Notes under the pieces: generated by a model
What the model was told of the DNA's origin: nothing
The model's database searches: none
Seen by the model: the letters and a program-made list of their open reading frames with translations, nothing else
Shown: positions 44,701 through 56,094 of the stretch, piece by piece
Position numbering within the stretch: the stretch's first letter is position 1
How the letters are laid out: the number at the start of each line of letters is the position of its first letter
NCBI GenBank assembly: GCA_008729055.1
Contig: SDUX01000005.1
Location: 2,997,018-3,061,017 of the forward strand
From: Pyropia haitanensis
Lineage: Eukaryota; Rhodophyta; Bangiophyceae; Bangiales; Bangiaceae
Direction of reading: 5' to 3'
Length of the DNA stretch: 64,000 nucleotides
Position numbers and translations under genes: made by a program

Positions 44701-47183
44701 GAGCCGATGTCGGCGGCTGCAGCGTGCCGCTCTCCTTCTCCACCACCCGAGCTACGCCCGCGTCCGACGACATCAACTGGTGAACCGAAACTCCGTGCGC
44801 CAGCGGAGACGCGCCGGGAATGCCCAGAGCCGGTACGGAAGCGCGACCGCCCCCAGGCGATGGGGAACTCGAAGCAGCGCGGTTGCTCGACGCGCTCGAG
44901 CCGCTAGTGCGCAACCTCGACTCCCCTGCACGTACCGCCTTTGGTGCCGCATGCGGTCCGTTCCGCCGTCGCTCAGAGTTCCCCCGTGCCAGCGACGGTT
45001 GCTGTGCTGGTTGCGGGGCCTGTTGGCCATCTAGCACTGTCGCCACAGCTGCTGCAACGTCAGACCGCGCCGATCCCCGACCAGTAGTGCCGCGGACCAT
45101 GTCCGACACATCCTGTGTTGCCGGGCCCGTGAGAGACGGTACGAGCACCTGAGGAACAGTCGATGACGAGCCCATGGCACGCGCTGCCTCCACCTGCCGC
45201 GAAATATCCACCGCCAATGCCTCCGTCTGGCCCGGGTCCAGGTGGAACTCCGCCACCATCTCCGACGCCACCTGGAGCGGCTGGTCCTCGGCTGGGTCAA
45301 AGACAAACGCAATCTGCTTCATCTCGCCGCGAACGGGCATCTGCAAGCCCATCTGTAACTTCTGGGACCCCTTACCACCAGCCGCATTGGCCGCGGCAGG
45401 AGTCCCCAGTGGCGTGTCAGTGAGAGTGACCCGCATCTCGTCCATTGCGTCGGTCAAAGACGGCAGCCCCGCGACCGTATCAGGGGACGCAATCGGAGGA
45501 GATACTCTCGCAGTTTGCGGTGCCGGGGAAGGTGCCCGCGCGCCAGCTGCCGCACTCGATTCAGCCAGACCCCGAGGCGTCGGAACCACCACCAGCGCAG
45601 GGGTCGCGGCCAACGCAGGTCGTGCGCCCGCCCGACCATCCCCGGGCGACCCGTGGGGAGCCGCCGGAGGTGACCCACTTGGCGACGACATCGGAGACCC
45701 CCCGGGCGCCGGCGGCGGCGACCTACCGCGCGCCCCCTCTGGCGACCCACCAGGTGCTGCCGGTAGAGACTCAGCAGGCGACGCCTGCGGAGACCCCTCC
45801 GGCGCCGTCCGCGGAGAACCACCAGGGGCCACCCGCGGAGACCCGCCTGGCGCCACCCGCGGCGAAACACCAGGTACCGCCGGTGCAGCCCCCCCAGGCG
45901 CTCCAGGGGAAGGCCCAGTGGGCCACTCCCCCGGCATGGTGTCCGCCAGATCCACCGCCAGCAAGGCCACAGGCGGTGGAATGGGTGGCGTCGCCGTCGC
46001 AATCACACACGCAGCGATCTTGCCATCGGGCAGGAAAGCATTGGGCGGTGCTGCAGCCACAGCAGCCGCACACTCCGGGGTACCCCGAAGGAGGGCCAGG
46101 TTGGACAGCGTCCCGTCATCCGACGACCAGCACCGGAACAGCGGGTGCTCCAACAGCTCCGCCGCGGATGGTCGTTGGGCCTCCCGCTTCAAGCACGACA
46201 AAATGACGCTCTTCACGTCACAGTCAATCATGGTGGTGAGCGCCCGCGGCGGCTCCCCCGAGGTCACCTTGCGGTAAATCTGCGCTGCGTTGCTGCACTC
46301 CGAGTACGGATACTCACGGGTGATCATCTCGAGGAGGCACATCCCAAACGAGTAGACGTCCACCAGCTCTGTGTACTTCTCGTCATACAGTTCGGGCGCC
46401 ATGAATTCGGGGGTGCCAATGCACGACGACGCCGACGTGCGAGACTTGACCCGTGATAATCCGAGGTCCCCCAGCTTCACCTGCGCCACGTCACGACCGG
46501 CAACCCACACACACAAAGACAACACAGATTGGTCCAACATGTTAGTACTGCGTGTGAGGCTCACCGCTGGACGCGGCATGCACCAAAGACACGTCAAGAG
46601 CAGGCGATATCGCCTGCCTCATGACAAAAAAAAAAACAATACAACCCCCACTGGCCTGCCCACTCCTACCCCTCAACCCCGCACCCCTCGCAGCGCCCCT
46701 GTGACGTACCTCCCCCAGGTGCCCATTGATGAAAATGTTGTCGCACTTGAGGTCCCTGTGCATTATCGGCGGGCTGCGGGCGTGCAAGTAAGCAATCGCG
46801 TCCAGGAGGTTGGCACACCACCGCCGAATCACCCGCAGCTTGATGCTCTTCGAACGCTTGAGGTACTGCTTCAGGGTGCCCGACGACATCAGCTCGGTGA
46901 TAAAGTCCATAGACGATGGTCGCCCGTCGGGGCGGGGCTCCCGCCAAAACGCGTACAGGTTGATGATGTTGCGGTGGGAGACGGCCCGCAGCAGTGCCAC
47001 CTCCGTCTCCACCTTGGCCACCTCTGCCGCGGGCAGCCGGTCCACGTGCAGCTTGTTCCACGCCACTTCCAGAGCGTCGTTCGTGTCAAACGCCTTGTAC
47101 ACCGTCTTGTAAGCGCCCGAGCCCAGCTCCTCGGGGTAGCGGGCGTAGCGCTCATCAGGGCTGTACTCCACCGCCTCCATCAT
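41762..47183 (-). CDS. WNK: WNK-type protein kinase with OSR1_C-like domain and ankyrin repeats
   Basis: Serine/threonine kinase of the With-No-Lysine family, which senses chloride and osmotic state and acts through SPAK/OSR1-type partners. Exons 47183-46710 and 46480-41762, with a 229-bp GT-AG intron joining FINGHLGE to VKLGDLGLS; 1730 aa. The kinase domain is residues 12-272. The VAIK lysine is replaced by Asn (VAWN, N43) and the WNK-specific lysine sits in the Gly-rich loop ([11 protein letters not shown]26). The catalytic loop is MHRDLKCDN and the metal site is LGDLG. Residues about 540-595 ([24 protein letters not shown]) resemble an OSR1_C/autoinhibitory domain. At about 1000-1350 come ankyrin repeats in three clusters ([51 protein letters not shown]). 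The tail is Ser-rich and disordered. Frame is unbroken over 4.7 kb. Confidence 0.93.
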
Positions 47184-48075
47184 GGCGGGCTCGGCCGCCA
47201 CGGGGCGCAGGCGGGTTGGGGAAAGGGGGGGCGGGTGGCCGCCGCCGCCCCCTGCGTGGGGGGCCGTCGGAAGCTACCCGCCGCCGCCGCCAGCGGCCCG
47301 CCGCCACCTCACCCCGCCGCCGCGGAGGGGGGCTGTCGCGTGCCACGGACCGCCGACGCCGCGGTCGCGCATGGGGCGCGCCGCCGCCGCCGCCGCCGCC
47401 GCCAGGGACGGGCGCGGCGGCAAAGAGGGGTGGTGGCGGGGAAGGGCGCCGAGGCAGTGGCGGCGGCAGCGGGCCCGCACCCGCAACCGGTAGCCGGGGA
47501 CACGCTGGGGGGTGCAAGTGGGAGGGGGGTCGCGGCCCCCCGCGCCGCGGGCAGAGGGGGGGAACGGCGGCGGCGGCGCGGGGATGCGCGGGGGGGCGGC
47601 GACGCGGCGCCCGCGCCGCCACGCGGGGGCGGCGTGGCGCGTCCCCGCCCCTGGCCGCCCCCCCGCCCCCCCCCTGGGCCCGTCCCCGGCCTGCCAACGT
47701 GGGCGGCAGCGCCGCCGGGAGCCGGGGAGGAGGGAGGGCAGCGGTAGAGGCGACGGCAACGGCGGCAACGTCGGCGACGGCGGGAAACGGCGACGGCGGC
47801 GGCAGCGACGGCGGCGGCGGCAGCGACGGAGACGGGGGCAACGGCGACGGTGGCAACGGCAAGGGCAACGGCGACGGCGACGGCGGCGACGGCAGCGACG
47901 GCGGGCAGAAAGAGCACCCCGCAGAATTACACGATTGTGACAACAGGGACGGCGGCGGGGGCCGGGGGGGCGGCCACCCCGACAACGTGCCAGCCGTCAG
48001 CCACCGCCGCCCGCAACGGCCGCTCGGGCGGTCGCGGCGGCGGCGGCGGCGGCGGCGGTGGCAGCGGCAGCGGCA

Positions 48076-48116
<41 letters not shown>

Positions 48117-49855
48117 AGACAGCGTCGGCAGCGCGCGCCCCGAGTCGAGGCGGCCACCAGCGTACGCCGCGTAGACGCGCGCGCCGCGTGCCGCGCGCGC
48201 AGGTGTAGGTAGCGGCGGAATGGGCAAGTGCGCGCCCGCGAGCGTCACGCGGCCAGGCCGCCTCGGCCGAGGCTGAGACAGAATCGGCGGCACGACGGCG
48301 ACGGGCGGCGCGACGGCGGCCGCTGCACGCGCCGACGTCGGCGTCGGGGTGCCGGCGAGGGGGGGGCTGGGCAGGGGTGGGGGGGGGGGGGGGGTGGCGG
48401 GGGGGCAGCCACCGCGCCCGCCACGCTGCCGGCGCGCCCTGGGGCCAGGGAGGAGGGGGTGCTGGCGGGGCGGCCGCCAAGGGGCTGGTGGTGGTGGTGT
48501 GTGGGTCGCCGGGCGGGGGCTCCGTGCCAGCTGGGGGGTTGTGGCCAGAGGGGGGGGGGTGGTGGGGGTGTTGCCTGGCCGGCCCCGTCCCACTCCGCCG
48601 GCCTCCCCGGACACGCCAGGGCCCGTGCGGGGGCCGCGGCGCGGCCGAAGCGGCGTCGGCGCGCCCCGGCCCGGCCGACGGCGACGGTGGGGGGGCGTGT
48701 GGGGTGGGTCGCCCCCCTCCGCCCGCGACGTGTGGGGAGGCGGTGTGGCAGTTCATTGGACAGCGCCGAGTAGGTGAGCCCCGCGGCCGGCCGGCCGGGC
48801 CGCGGGGGCCCCGGCTAAATGATGCGGGACTCGGCTTGGCGCGGCCGCCCCCCTCGGACCCCACGACCATCGACGGCGCCACCTCTAAAAGTGAATGGGA
48901 GAGGAGGTTTGGGGCCCGGCAGGGAAGGAATCCGGGCGGCCGGGCCCGGGTGGATATTGACGACCTGGGCAAGGCTGTACGCTCAACGGGAGAGGGGGCG
49001 GGCGGGGGTGCCCCACGCGGCCGCGCGCGTGGGGTGGAGTTGGGGCGGCACCTGTGCGTGGCAGCAGGCAAAAAGGCCGCGCGCCGCGCGCCGCGCGCCG
49101 CGACCGCCCCACACAGCCGCCTAGAGTAGCTAGGAGATGCCGGAGAGCAGGGGCCCGCTGGCGGGGGTTGTGGCAGTGGGGGGTGGTGGTGGTGGTGGGA
49201 GTTTCTTTGGCCGTGCGGGGGCCCCGCCTCCGCCGCACCCCCCCACGAACTCTCGGGACAGAAGAGTGCGCGCGGCCTCGCGGGACACCACAGAGCAGGG
49301 TCGCGTGGGGTGGGGGCGGGCGGGGAATTTGGAGGACCGCAGATTCCCCGCTGATGCGGCGCCGTTGATTCACTCTCCGGGCCCGGTAGCAAACTACCGA
49401 GCTGTCGTTCCAGACGTAGCCCGCGCCTCGTATGTGGACGGTTAAGTTCGTATTGCTACTGGGGTCGTCAAGCGGGATTTGTCGAGTATACGCACTCCAA
49501 GTAGTGGAGTTGACACGGAACAGCTATGTAAGTTCGATACATGTCATTTGATCCCTCACGTTGTCACCGCCGTCGACCCGGCACCTGCAACGACAAAGGG
49601 CGCTTGTCGCCGTCGACGACACGACCACTGCCGTCCCCGTGACGTCGGCTGTCCAGGCGGTGGCGTGGCGTCTGGACTGTCCCACCTAGTGCTGTCCCCC
49701 TTGTGATTTCGCCGCTACTCCTTCGTTCTGGCCGCGGTCATCTTGGGCTTCCCCTGGCTCTTTCCGGCGACTGGCCATCCCCAGCTGGTTGCTTGCCACA
49801 CTCGCCGCCCCCGCCCCCCCCCCTAGTCCCCCCCTCCCCCCCTCTGCGCGTCACC
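47184..49855. other. large intergenic region between WNK and NAT10
   Basis: 2.7 kb, head-to-head. 47184-49100 is extremely GC-rich with many triplet arrays; long open frames on both strands are composition artefacts. One minus-strand stretch at 48340-48110 gives an unusual non-repetitive peptide (GARVYAAYAGGRLDSG) that may be coding, but no start, end or family can be given. 49380-49700 has balanced composition and is the likely NAT10 promoter. Confidence 0.45.
48030..48117. repeat. ggc-triplet array, non-coding
   Basis: Near-pure GGC repeat of about 88 bp with one gca/ggc variant block, in the WNK-NAT10 intergenic region. Confidence 0.8.
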
Positions 49856-50596
49856 ATGAAAATCAAGCTGGACCCCCGCATCCGGGGCCTACTGGAACTG
49901 TCCGTCTCGTCCAACCACCGCTCCCTCTTCCTCATTGTCGGCGACCGCGCCGCGTCTCAGCTGGCCACCCTCCACTACATGCTGGCCAAGGCGGCGCCCG
50001 GCCGGCCGCCGCCCTCCCTCCTCTGGTGCTACAAGACGGAGCTGGGATTTTCCCCCCACCAGGCACGCGCCATCCGGGCGACCAAGAAGCGCGCCGCGCG
50101 GGGGCTCCTCGCGGCCGGGCCGGCCGGCAAGGGCGGCGCCGCCGCCGCCGCGGGCGGCGTCGCGGCGCCCACCTTTGAGCTGTTTGTCGCGTCCGCGTCC
50201 ATCCGGTATGCCCGCTACGCCGACGCGGACACCCTCCTCGGCGCCACCTACGGGCTGGTGGTGCTGCAAGACTTTGAGGGCCTCACCCCCAACCTCCTCG
50301 CCCGCACCGCCGAGATGGCCGGGGGGGGGGGGGCCGTCGTTCTGCTCGTCAAGGCCATGCCCAGCCTCCGCGCGCTGTACGCGCTGACGCTCGACGCGCA
50401 CGCGCGGCTCGCGACGCCCGCCCACCGGGGGGTGGTGCCCCGCTGGAACCGCCGGTTTGTGCTGTCGCTCGCGTCGTGTCGGTCGGCGCTGGTCGTGGAC
50501 GATGAGCTCAACGTGCTGCCACTCTTTTCGCACAACCGTGCCGGTGGCGGGGACGCTGCCGCTGCCGCCATTCGCGACGCCGCCGACGGCGGCAGT

Positions 50597-50633
<37 letters not shown>

Positions 50634-52522
50634 TCGGCGGCGCCGGGCGCACCGGCGGCGGCATGGGCTCGGCGCCCCCTCCCCCCCCCACCGCGGCGAC
50701 CGCGGAGCTGGCGGCTATCAAGGCGTCGCTGGTGGACACGCCCGGCATTGGCGTGGCGGTCGGCATGACGGTGACGCCCGACCAGGCGCGGGCGGTGCTG
50801 ACGCTCGCGGACGTTGCGCAGGCGGGCGGCCCGTCGACGGTCGCCCTCACCGCCGGCCGCGGGCGTGGCAAGTCGGTGGCGCTCGGCCTGGCCATTGCGG
50901 TGGCCCTCCAGTCGGGCTACAAGGACATCCTCCTCACCGCCCCGTCGGTGGAGAATGTCGGCTCGGTCTTTGCGTTTGTCGTTGCCGCCGCGGCGGCGTT
51001 TGGCTGGGCCGAGCACCTCGACTACGCGGTCGTCCGTGAGCGGGGGGGCGCGACGGGGGCGGCGGGTGGGGGGGGAGGAGGGAGGGACGGCGGCGCCCCC
51101 CCCGCCCGCGGGCCGATTGTGCGGGTCGACGTGCACGCGCGGGCGGTGGCGGGCGGCGGCGGTGGGGGCGGCGGCGACGGGGACGGGGAGGGGGCTCCCC
51201 CCTGGGCGCGCCGCCCCGCGTCGGTCCGCTACGTCCCGCCCGCCGACGCGGCGGCCGCGGCAGCCTCGTATGGCGGCGGCGGCGTGGAGCTGCTCGTCAT
51301 TGACGAGGCGGCGGCCATCCCGCTGCCGACGGTGCGGGCGATGCTCGGGCCGTTCCCCGTGTGGCTCGCGTCGACGGTGGCGGGCTACGAGGGCACGGGG
51401 CGCAGCCTGTCGCTCAAGCTCCTCGACCAGCTGCGCGCCGCCGCCGCGAGCGGCGGCGGGGGGGGGGGGGGGGCGCCGACGCGCCCGGCCGCGGCCTGGG
51501 GCCCCGCCGCCCCGGCGGCGCCGCCCCTGCCGTCGGCGGCCGCCCGTTCCGGCACGTCAAGCTGGCCGCCCCCGTCCGCTACGCGGCCGGCGACGCGGTC
51601 GAGGCGTGGCTGGACCGGCTGCTCCTCCTGTCGGCGGGGTCGGACGACGGGTCACCCGCGGCGGCGCTGCCCGCCGGCTACGCCCCCGACCCCGCCGCGT
51701 GCCAGCTGCTCGCCCTCAACCGGGACGCGCTCTTTAGCGGCCACGCGGCGGCCGAGGCGTTCCTCGCCACAACCATGGGGCTCTTCATCAGCAGCCACTA
51801 CAAGAACGCGCCGTCGGACCTGCTGCTCGCCGCCGACGCGCCCGCGCACCGGCTTTTTGTGCTGCTCGGGCCAGACCCGCCGGCGGGGAGCGCCGCCGCC
51901 GCGGCGGGCGCGCTCCCCGACGTCCTCGCCGCGGTGCAGGTGTGCCTCGAGGGCGGCATCTCGCGGGCGGCGGCCGCCGCGGCGCTGAGCCGGGGCGAGC
52001 GCGGCGCGGGCGACCTCATCCCGTGGGCGGTGGGCCAGCAGTTTGGGGAGCCGGGCTTTGCGTCGCTGCCGGGCGCGCGGGTCGTGCGGCTGGCGGTGCA
52101 CCCGCGGGTGCAGGGGATGGGGTATGGCAGCCGCGCGCTGGCACTGCTGACCGACTGGTACGGGGGGGGGGAGGGGGTCGCCGCGGGGCTCCCGACGACC
52201 GCCGAGGTGGAGGCCGCCGCCGCCGCCGCCCGCTCCGCGTCAGACCCCGGGGGTGGGGACGGGGGGGCGGGTGGCGGCGGCGGCGGCGAGCCGCCGCTGC
52301 CCCCGCTCCTGTGCCGCCTGTCCGAGCGCCGCCCCGAGCCGCTCGTCTACCTGGGCGTCTCGTACGGGCTGACGCCGCGGCTGCACGCGTTTTGGGCGCG
52401 CGCCGCGTTTGTGCCCGTCTACATCCGGCCCGCCACCAACGACACGACCGGCGAGCACACGTGCATCATGCTGCGGGCGCTCGGCCGGGACGGCGACGGC
52501 TCTACTGACGGGGACGATGGCT

Positions 52523-52570
<48 letters not shown>

Positions 52571-53625
52571 CGGCGGGCGCCCCCCCCGCGGCGTCGGCGG
52601 CCGCCGCCGCCGCCGCCCCCCCACCGTGCGCACCGACGGCGCGGCGGGCGCGGCGGCGTCGACCGCGTGGCTCCCCGCCCTCCACCGCGACTGGCGGCGG
52701 CGGCTGGCGGTCCTGCTCGGCCGGGAGCTGGCGGCCACCCCCCCCGCGCTCGCGCTCGCCCTCCTCGCCGACGGCGGCGCGGCGCACCCGCTGCCCCGCG
52801 CCGCCGCGGCGGCGGGCCTCGCCGTCGCCGCGGCGGGCATCAGCCCGCACGACCTCGCCCGCCTTGACGCGTACGTGCGGCGGGCGGTGGACGTGGCGGT
52901 CGTCGTGGACCTCCTGCCGGCCGTTGCGTCTGCCGGCCTCGTGGCGGGCGGCGTGCCCGTCACGGACGCGGCCACGACCGCGGGCGGTGGCGGGGACGGC
53001 GCGCCGCCGCCGGCGCTGCTGCCGCTCTCCCTGGCGCAGGCGGCGGTGCTCGCGGCGGTGGGCCTCCAGCGCAAGGCCGTCGACACGGTGGCGGCGGAGC
53101 TGGGCCTGCCGGCGGCCCAGGTGCTCGCGCTCCTCCACAAGGCCGTCCGCAAGGTCACCGCCGCGGTGCGGGCGGGGCGGGAGGCCGCGGCGGCCGCGGC
53201 GGTCGGCGCGGCCGCGGCGGTCGGCGCGGCCGCGGCCGCGCCCGCCGGGCGCGGCGGCGGCGGCGGCGGCGGCCGGGGGGGCGTCGGCCACGCGCCGCAG
53301 CCCGTGGGGCAGGCCGCGGCGGCGGCCGCCAGTGCCGCCTCGGACGGGGACGCCGGCGGCGACGAGCGTGGCGGCAGCGGCAGCGGCAGCGACGGCGACG
53401 GCGAGGCCGGGCCGGCGCTCAAGCCCGGCCTCCGCCAGTACGCCGTCCCCGCCGTTGGCGGCGTGCCCGCCGCCGCCGTCGCGGCGGGCGCGGTGGTCAG
53501 CGGCGCCGTCAAGCGGCGGCGGATTGGGGAGGCGCCGCCAGACGCGGCGGCGGCCAAGGCGGCCAAGCGGGGGGGAAGCGGCCCAAGGCGGGGGGGGGAA
53601 GCACGCGGCCAAGCAAAAGGCTTGA
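49856..53625 (+). CDS. NAT10: RNA cytidine acetyltransferase NAT10/Kre33
   Basis: Nucleolar enzyme that makes N4-acetylcytidine in 18S rRNA and in tRNA (with a THUMP-domain partner), using acetyl-CoA and ATP. It starts at ATG 49856 (MKIKLDPRIRGLLELSV) and matches the family throughout: SLFLIVGDRAASQLATLHYM, LLWCYKTELGFSPHQ, GLVVLQDFEGLTPNLLART, NRRFVLSLASCRSALVVDDE, Walker A in ALTAGRGRGKSVALG (about residue 334), ELLVIDEAAAIPLPTV, and STVAGYEGTGRSLSLKLLDQ. The frame then shifts at a 16-base G run (51458-51473) and continues with PFRHVKLAAPVRYAAGDAVE, ISSHYKNAPSDLLLAADAPA, VQVCLEGGISRAA, the GNAT acetyl-CoA loop HPRVQGMGYGSRAL, LGVSYGLTPRLHAFW and NDTTGEHTCIMLRAL. Further shifts at 52616-52622 and 53590-53598 lead to the tail HAAKQKA and TGA at 53623. 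Confidence 0.94.
52523..52570 (+). repeat. gcg-triplet array coding for an Ala run in NAT10
   Basis: About 16 GCG triplets after the GNAT domain, reading as alanines. Confidence 0.8.
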
Positions 53626-54059
53626 GGCCCCGGGGGGGGGGGATAGTAGGGGGGTGGACGGGGGGGGGGGTACGTCGACGGCGGCCAGACTCGTGTGGGT
53701 GGGGGGGGGAGGGAGGGAAGAGAGGCAGGGGCGGGAAGGGCTGGCACCGCCGACAGTGAGGCTGGTGCGGACGCGCGTGGGGCGTGTACCGTCGTGCTCG
53801 TGGTTTAATTTTGGGGGGGGGGTGGGGGCCTGGGACGAAAAGGGGGGCGCGCCTCGTCCGCCCCTGTTGCGGACACGCGGACAACGACACTTTCCTTCTT
53901 CCCGTCAGCGGGCGCTCCCCCCTCCCTCCCGCTCCTCCACCGAGCAACGGGGACGCCCGTGCGCGACAAAGCGCGTCCCCACCGTGCGTGCCCCGTCTGG
54001 ATTTACAACCCCACCCCCCCCCCCCCCCCCGTCCTCAGCCCACCCACCCCGCCCCCTCC
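53626..54059. other. convergent intergenic region
   Basis: About 430 bp with several G and C runs (53632-53640, 53660-53670, 54005-54030). No gene supported. Confidence 0.5.
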
Positions 54060-55945
54060 TTAGCCCATCCCCCCCCCAACCTCGGGCGTCACGCCCAGCG
54101 CGGCGGCGACGTCGACCCCCCCCTCAACGACCAGCTCCGCGAGCCGCTCCGGCGGCGCCATGCTCATCGCCACCGTCTTGGCACACGCGGCGGCCTCGGC
54201 GGCGGCGCGGCAGTCCTTGGCGTGCCACGCGTGGCGGAGGCTCGCCTCCACCCCCCGCGCGACCGCGATGCGCGGCGCGTCGCGGAAGCGGTTGTACAGG
54301 TCCACGTCCTCCCCCCCCACCCCGCGTAGCGGCTCTCCTCCCCACCCCCAAAGCCGCCCACCGCCTCCCAGTCGAGCCGGTGCGCGCACACCGGGCCGTA
54401 CGAGGAGGTCCGCCAGTAGCCCGACCGGGCGGTCATGACGTCGGGCGACTCGCCCGCGTAGAGGGAGAAGAAGATGGGGTACCACACTTGGGCGCCCGCG
54501 ACCGCGTTGGCCCGGCAGTTGCGCACCGCCCCCGGCCGGACGTCCAGGTCCACGTCCGTGACGAAAAAGAGGGCGGGCAGCGGCAGCAGCCGCACCGCTT
54601 CGCGGAGCGCGACGGAGCGAGAAAAGTTGCCGGCCTTGTCGCCCTTGGTCGCCAGCACCACCACCCCGTCCGAGCGCGAGCCACCGCTGCCATCGCCGCC
54701 AACGTCGGCGCCTGGGGCGGGGGGCAGCATCGGCAGGGCGGCCTTGGCCACCACCTTTCGGACGGCGGCGACCTCACCCCCGAGCGTTGAGATGATGAGG
54801 GACAGCGCCGGGTCGCGCCGGCGCAGCCGGCCGTACGCGGCGAGGTAGGTGGCGAGCGCGGTCGGCCGGCCCGCGTAGGGGAGGATGAGCGTCAGGGGGG
54901 CGGCAGGCGGGCGCGGCAACACCCGCACGGTGCACCCGCCGGCGCTGCCCAGCGGCCGCGTCACAATCACCTTGAACGCGACGGCCGTGGCCGACGCCGC
55001 CGCCGCCGCTGCCGCCGCCGCCCCATCCGCCGCGGCCGTTGCGTCCGCGGTGGCGGGCGTCGCGACCGGCGACGGCGCCGCCACCGCCGCGGCCGTCCCG
55101 TCCATGTCAAACGCCCACACCTCCCCCGCCGCCGCATCGAGGCGGTAGTGCGTTACGGGCAGGGCCACGTCCGACAGGGCGACCTTCCCCCCCCCCCCCC
55201 CCCAGACGGCTCTCCCCCCGCCGCCGCCCCCGCCGCGGCCGCCTCGTTATCCGCGGCGAGCATCACGCCGACGGCGTCAGCCGCGAGCGCCGCCGACACG
55301 CCCCACCGGCGCGCCCACGGGGCGGGCCAGTCTGGGCGCGACACGCCGTGGCCGCCCCCGGCGGGCGTGTACAGCCGCTCCTTGTACGCGTCGACGACGG
55401 AGAAGAGCGTATCCGCGTCGGGGGGGGAGCGGACGGTGCGGCGGCGGGCGACCTCGGCCGCGCCGGGCGGGGTCGCCAGGCTGTCGTGCCACCAGCCGCC
55501 GCCGCCGTCACCGCCGCCGCCGCCGTCACCGCCGCCGCCGTCGCCGTCGCCGCCACCGCCACCGCCGCCGCGGCCGACACCGCCGCTGCCGCCGCCGCCG
55601 CTACTGCCGTCACCGCCGCGTGCGGGCAGCCGCAGCGCGCAGCAGCCGCCGCCGAGGGCGTCTGCGAGGCCGACGCCAGCGGCGACACCCCCCCCCCCCC
55701 CCCCCCCCCTCTCCCACCGCCGGCACGCACGCGCCGTACACCTCGACGGGCGGCGGCTGTGCAGCACCCAGCCGGCCGGTCGCGGCGGCGAGCCAGTCGG
55801 CGGGCTCCCCCGCCCGGCGCGCCGCCGGCGGCAGCGGCGGCGGCCACGCCGGGGCGGCGGCGGCGGCAGCCGCGGCGGTCGCCGCCACCGGCACGGGCGC
55901 GCCGCCGCCTCGCTCCCGTGCAATGCGGGTCAGCAGCAAGACGGC

Positions 55946-55991
<46 letters not shown>

Positions 55992-56094
55992 CGCGACGGG
56001 CGGCGCGGGCGGAAGCGGGCAAAGCGGGGGGGGGGGGGGGGGACCGCCGGGGGGGGGGGGCGGCGAGCCACCGGAGGGCGCCGGGGACGGACAT
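54060..56094 (-). CDS. chondroitin-synthase-like (CHGN/CHSY-type) glycosyltransferase
   Basis: The C-terminal half matches the GalNAc-transferase domain of chondroitin synthases and polymerising factors: LTLILPYAGRPTALATYL, KGDKAGNFSRSVALREAV, ALFFVTDVDLDVRPG (metal-binding D-x-D), CRANAVAGAQVWYPIFFSLY, SGYWRTSSYGPVCAHRLDWE, VGGFGG, then EDVDLYNRFRDAP and HAWHAKDC. The last two lie in another frame after a C run at 54311-54318. Moving toward the N-terminus the frame also changes at C runs 55187-55203 and 55688-55709, with intervening sequence DADTLFSVVDAYKERLYTP and VEVYGACVPAVGEG. An N-terminal hydrophobic stretch (AAATTAAVLLLTRIARERG) preceded by Arg-rich sequence fits a type II Golgi signal anchor. 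Start ATG 56094 (MSVPGALRWLAA) is the best candidate. The donor and acceptor sugars in an alga are unknown; a role in a sulfated or complex wall polysaccharide is speculative. Confidence 0.82.

Noticed and set aside
47155..49392. 745-aa minus-strand Pro/Arg-rich frame continuing upstream of WNK
   Set aside because: No ATG near its 5' end, pure low-complexity composition and no conserved block; WNK has a good ATG at 47183 in another frame.
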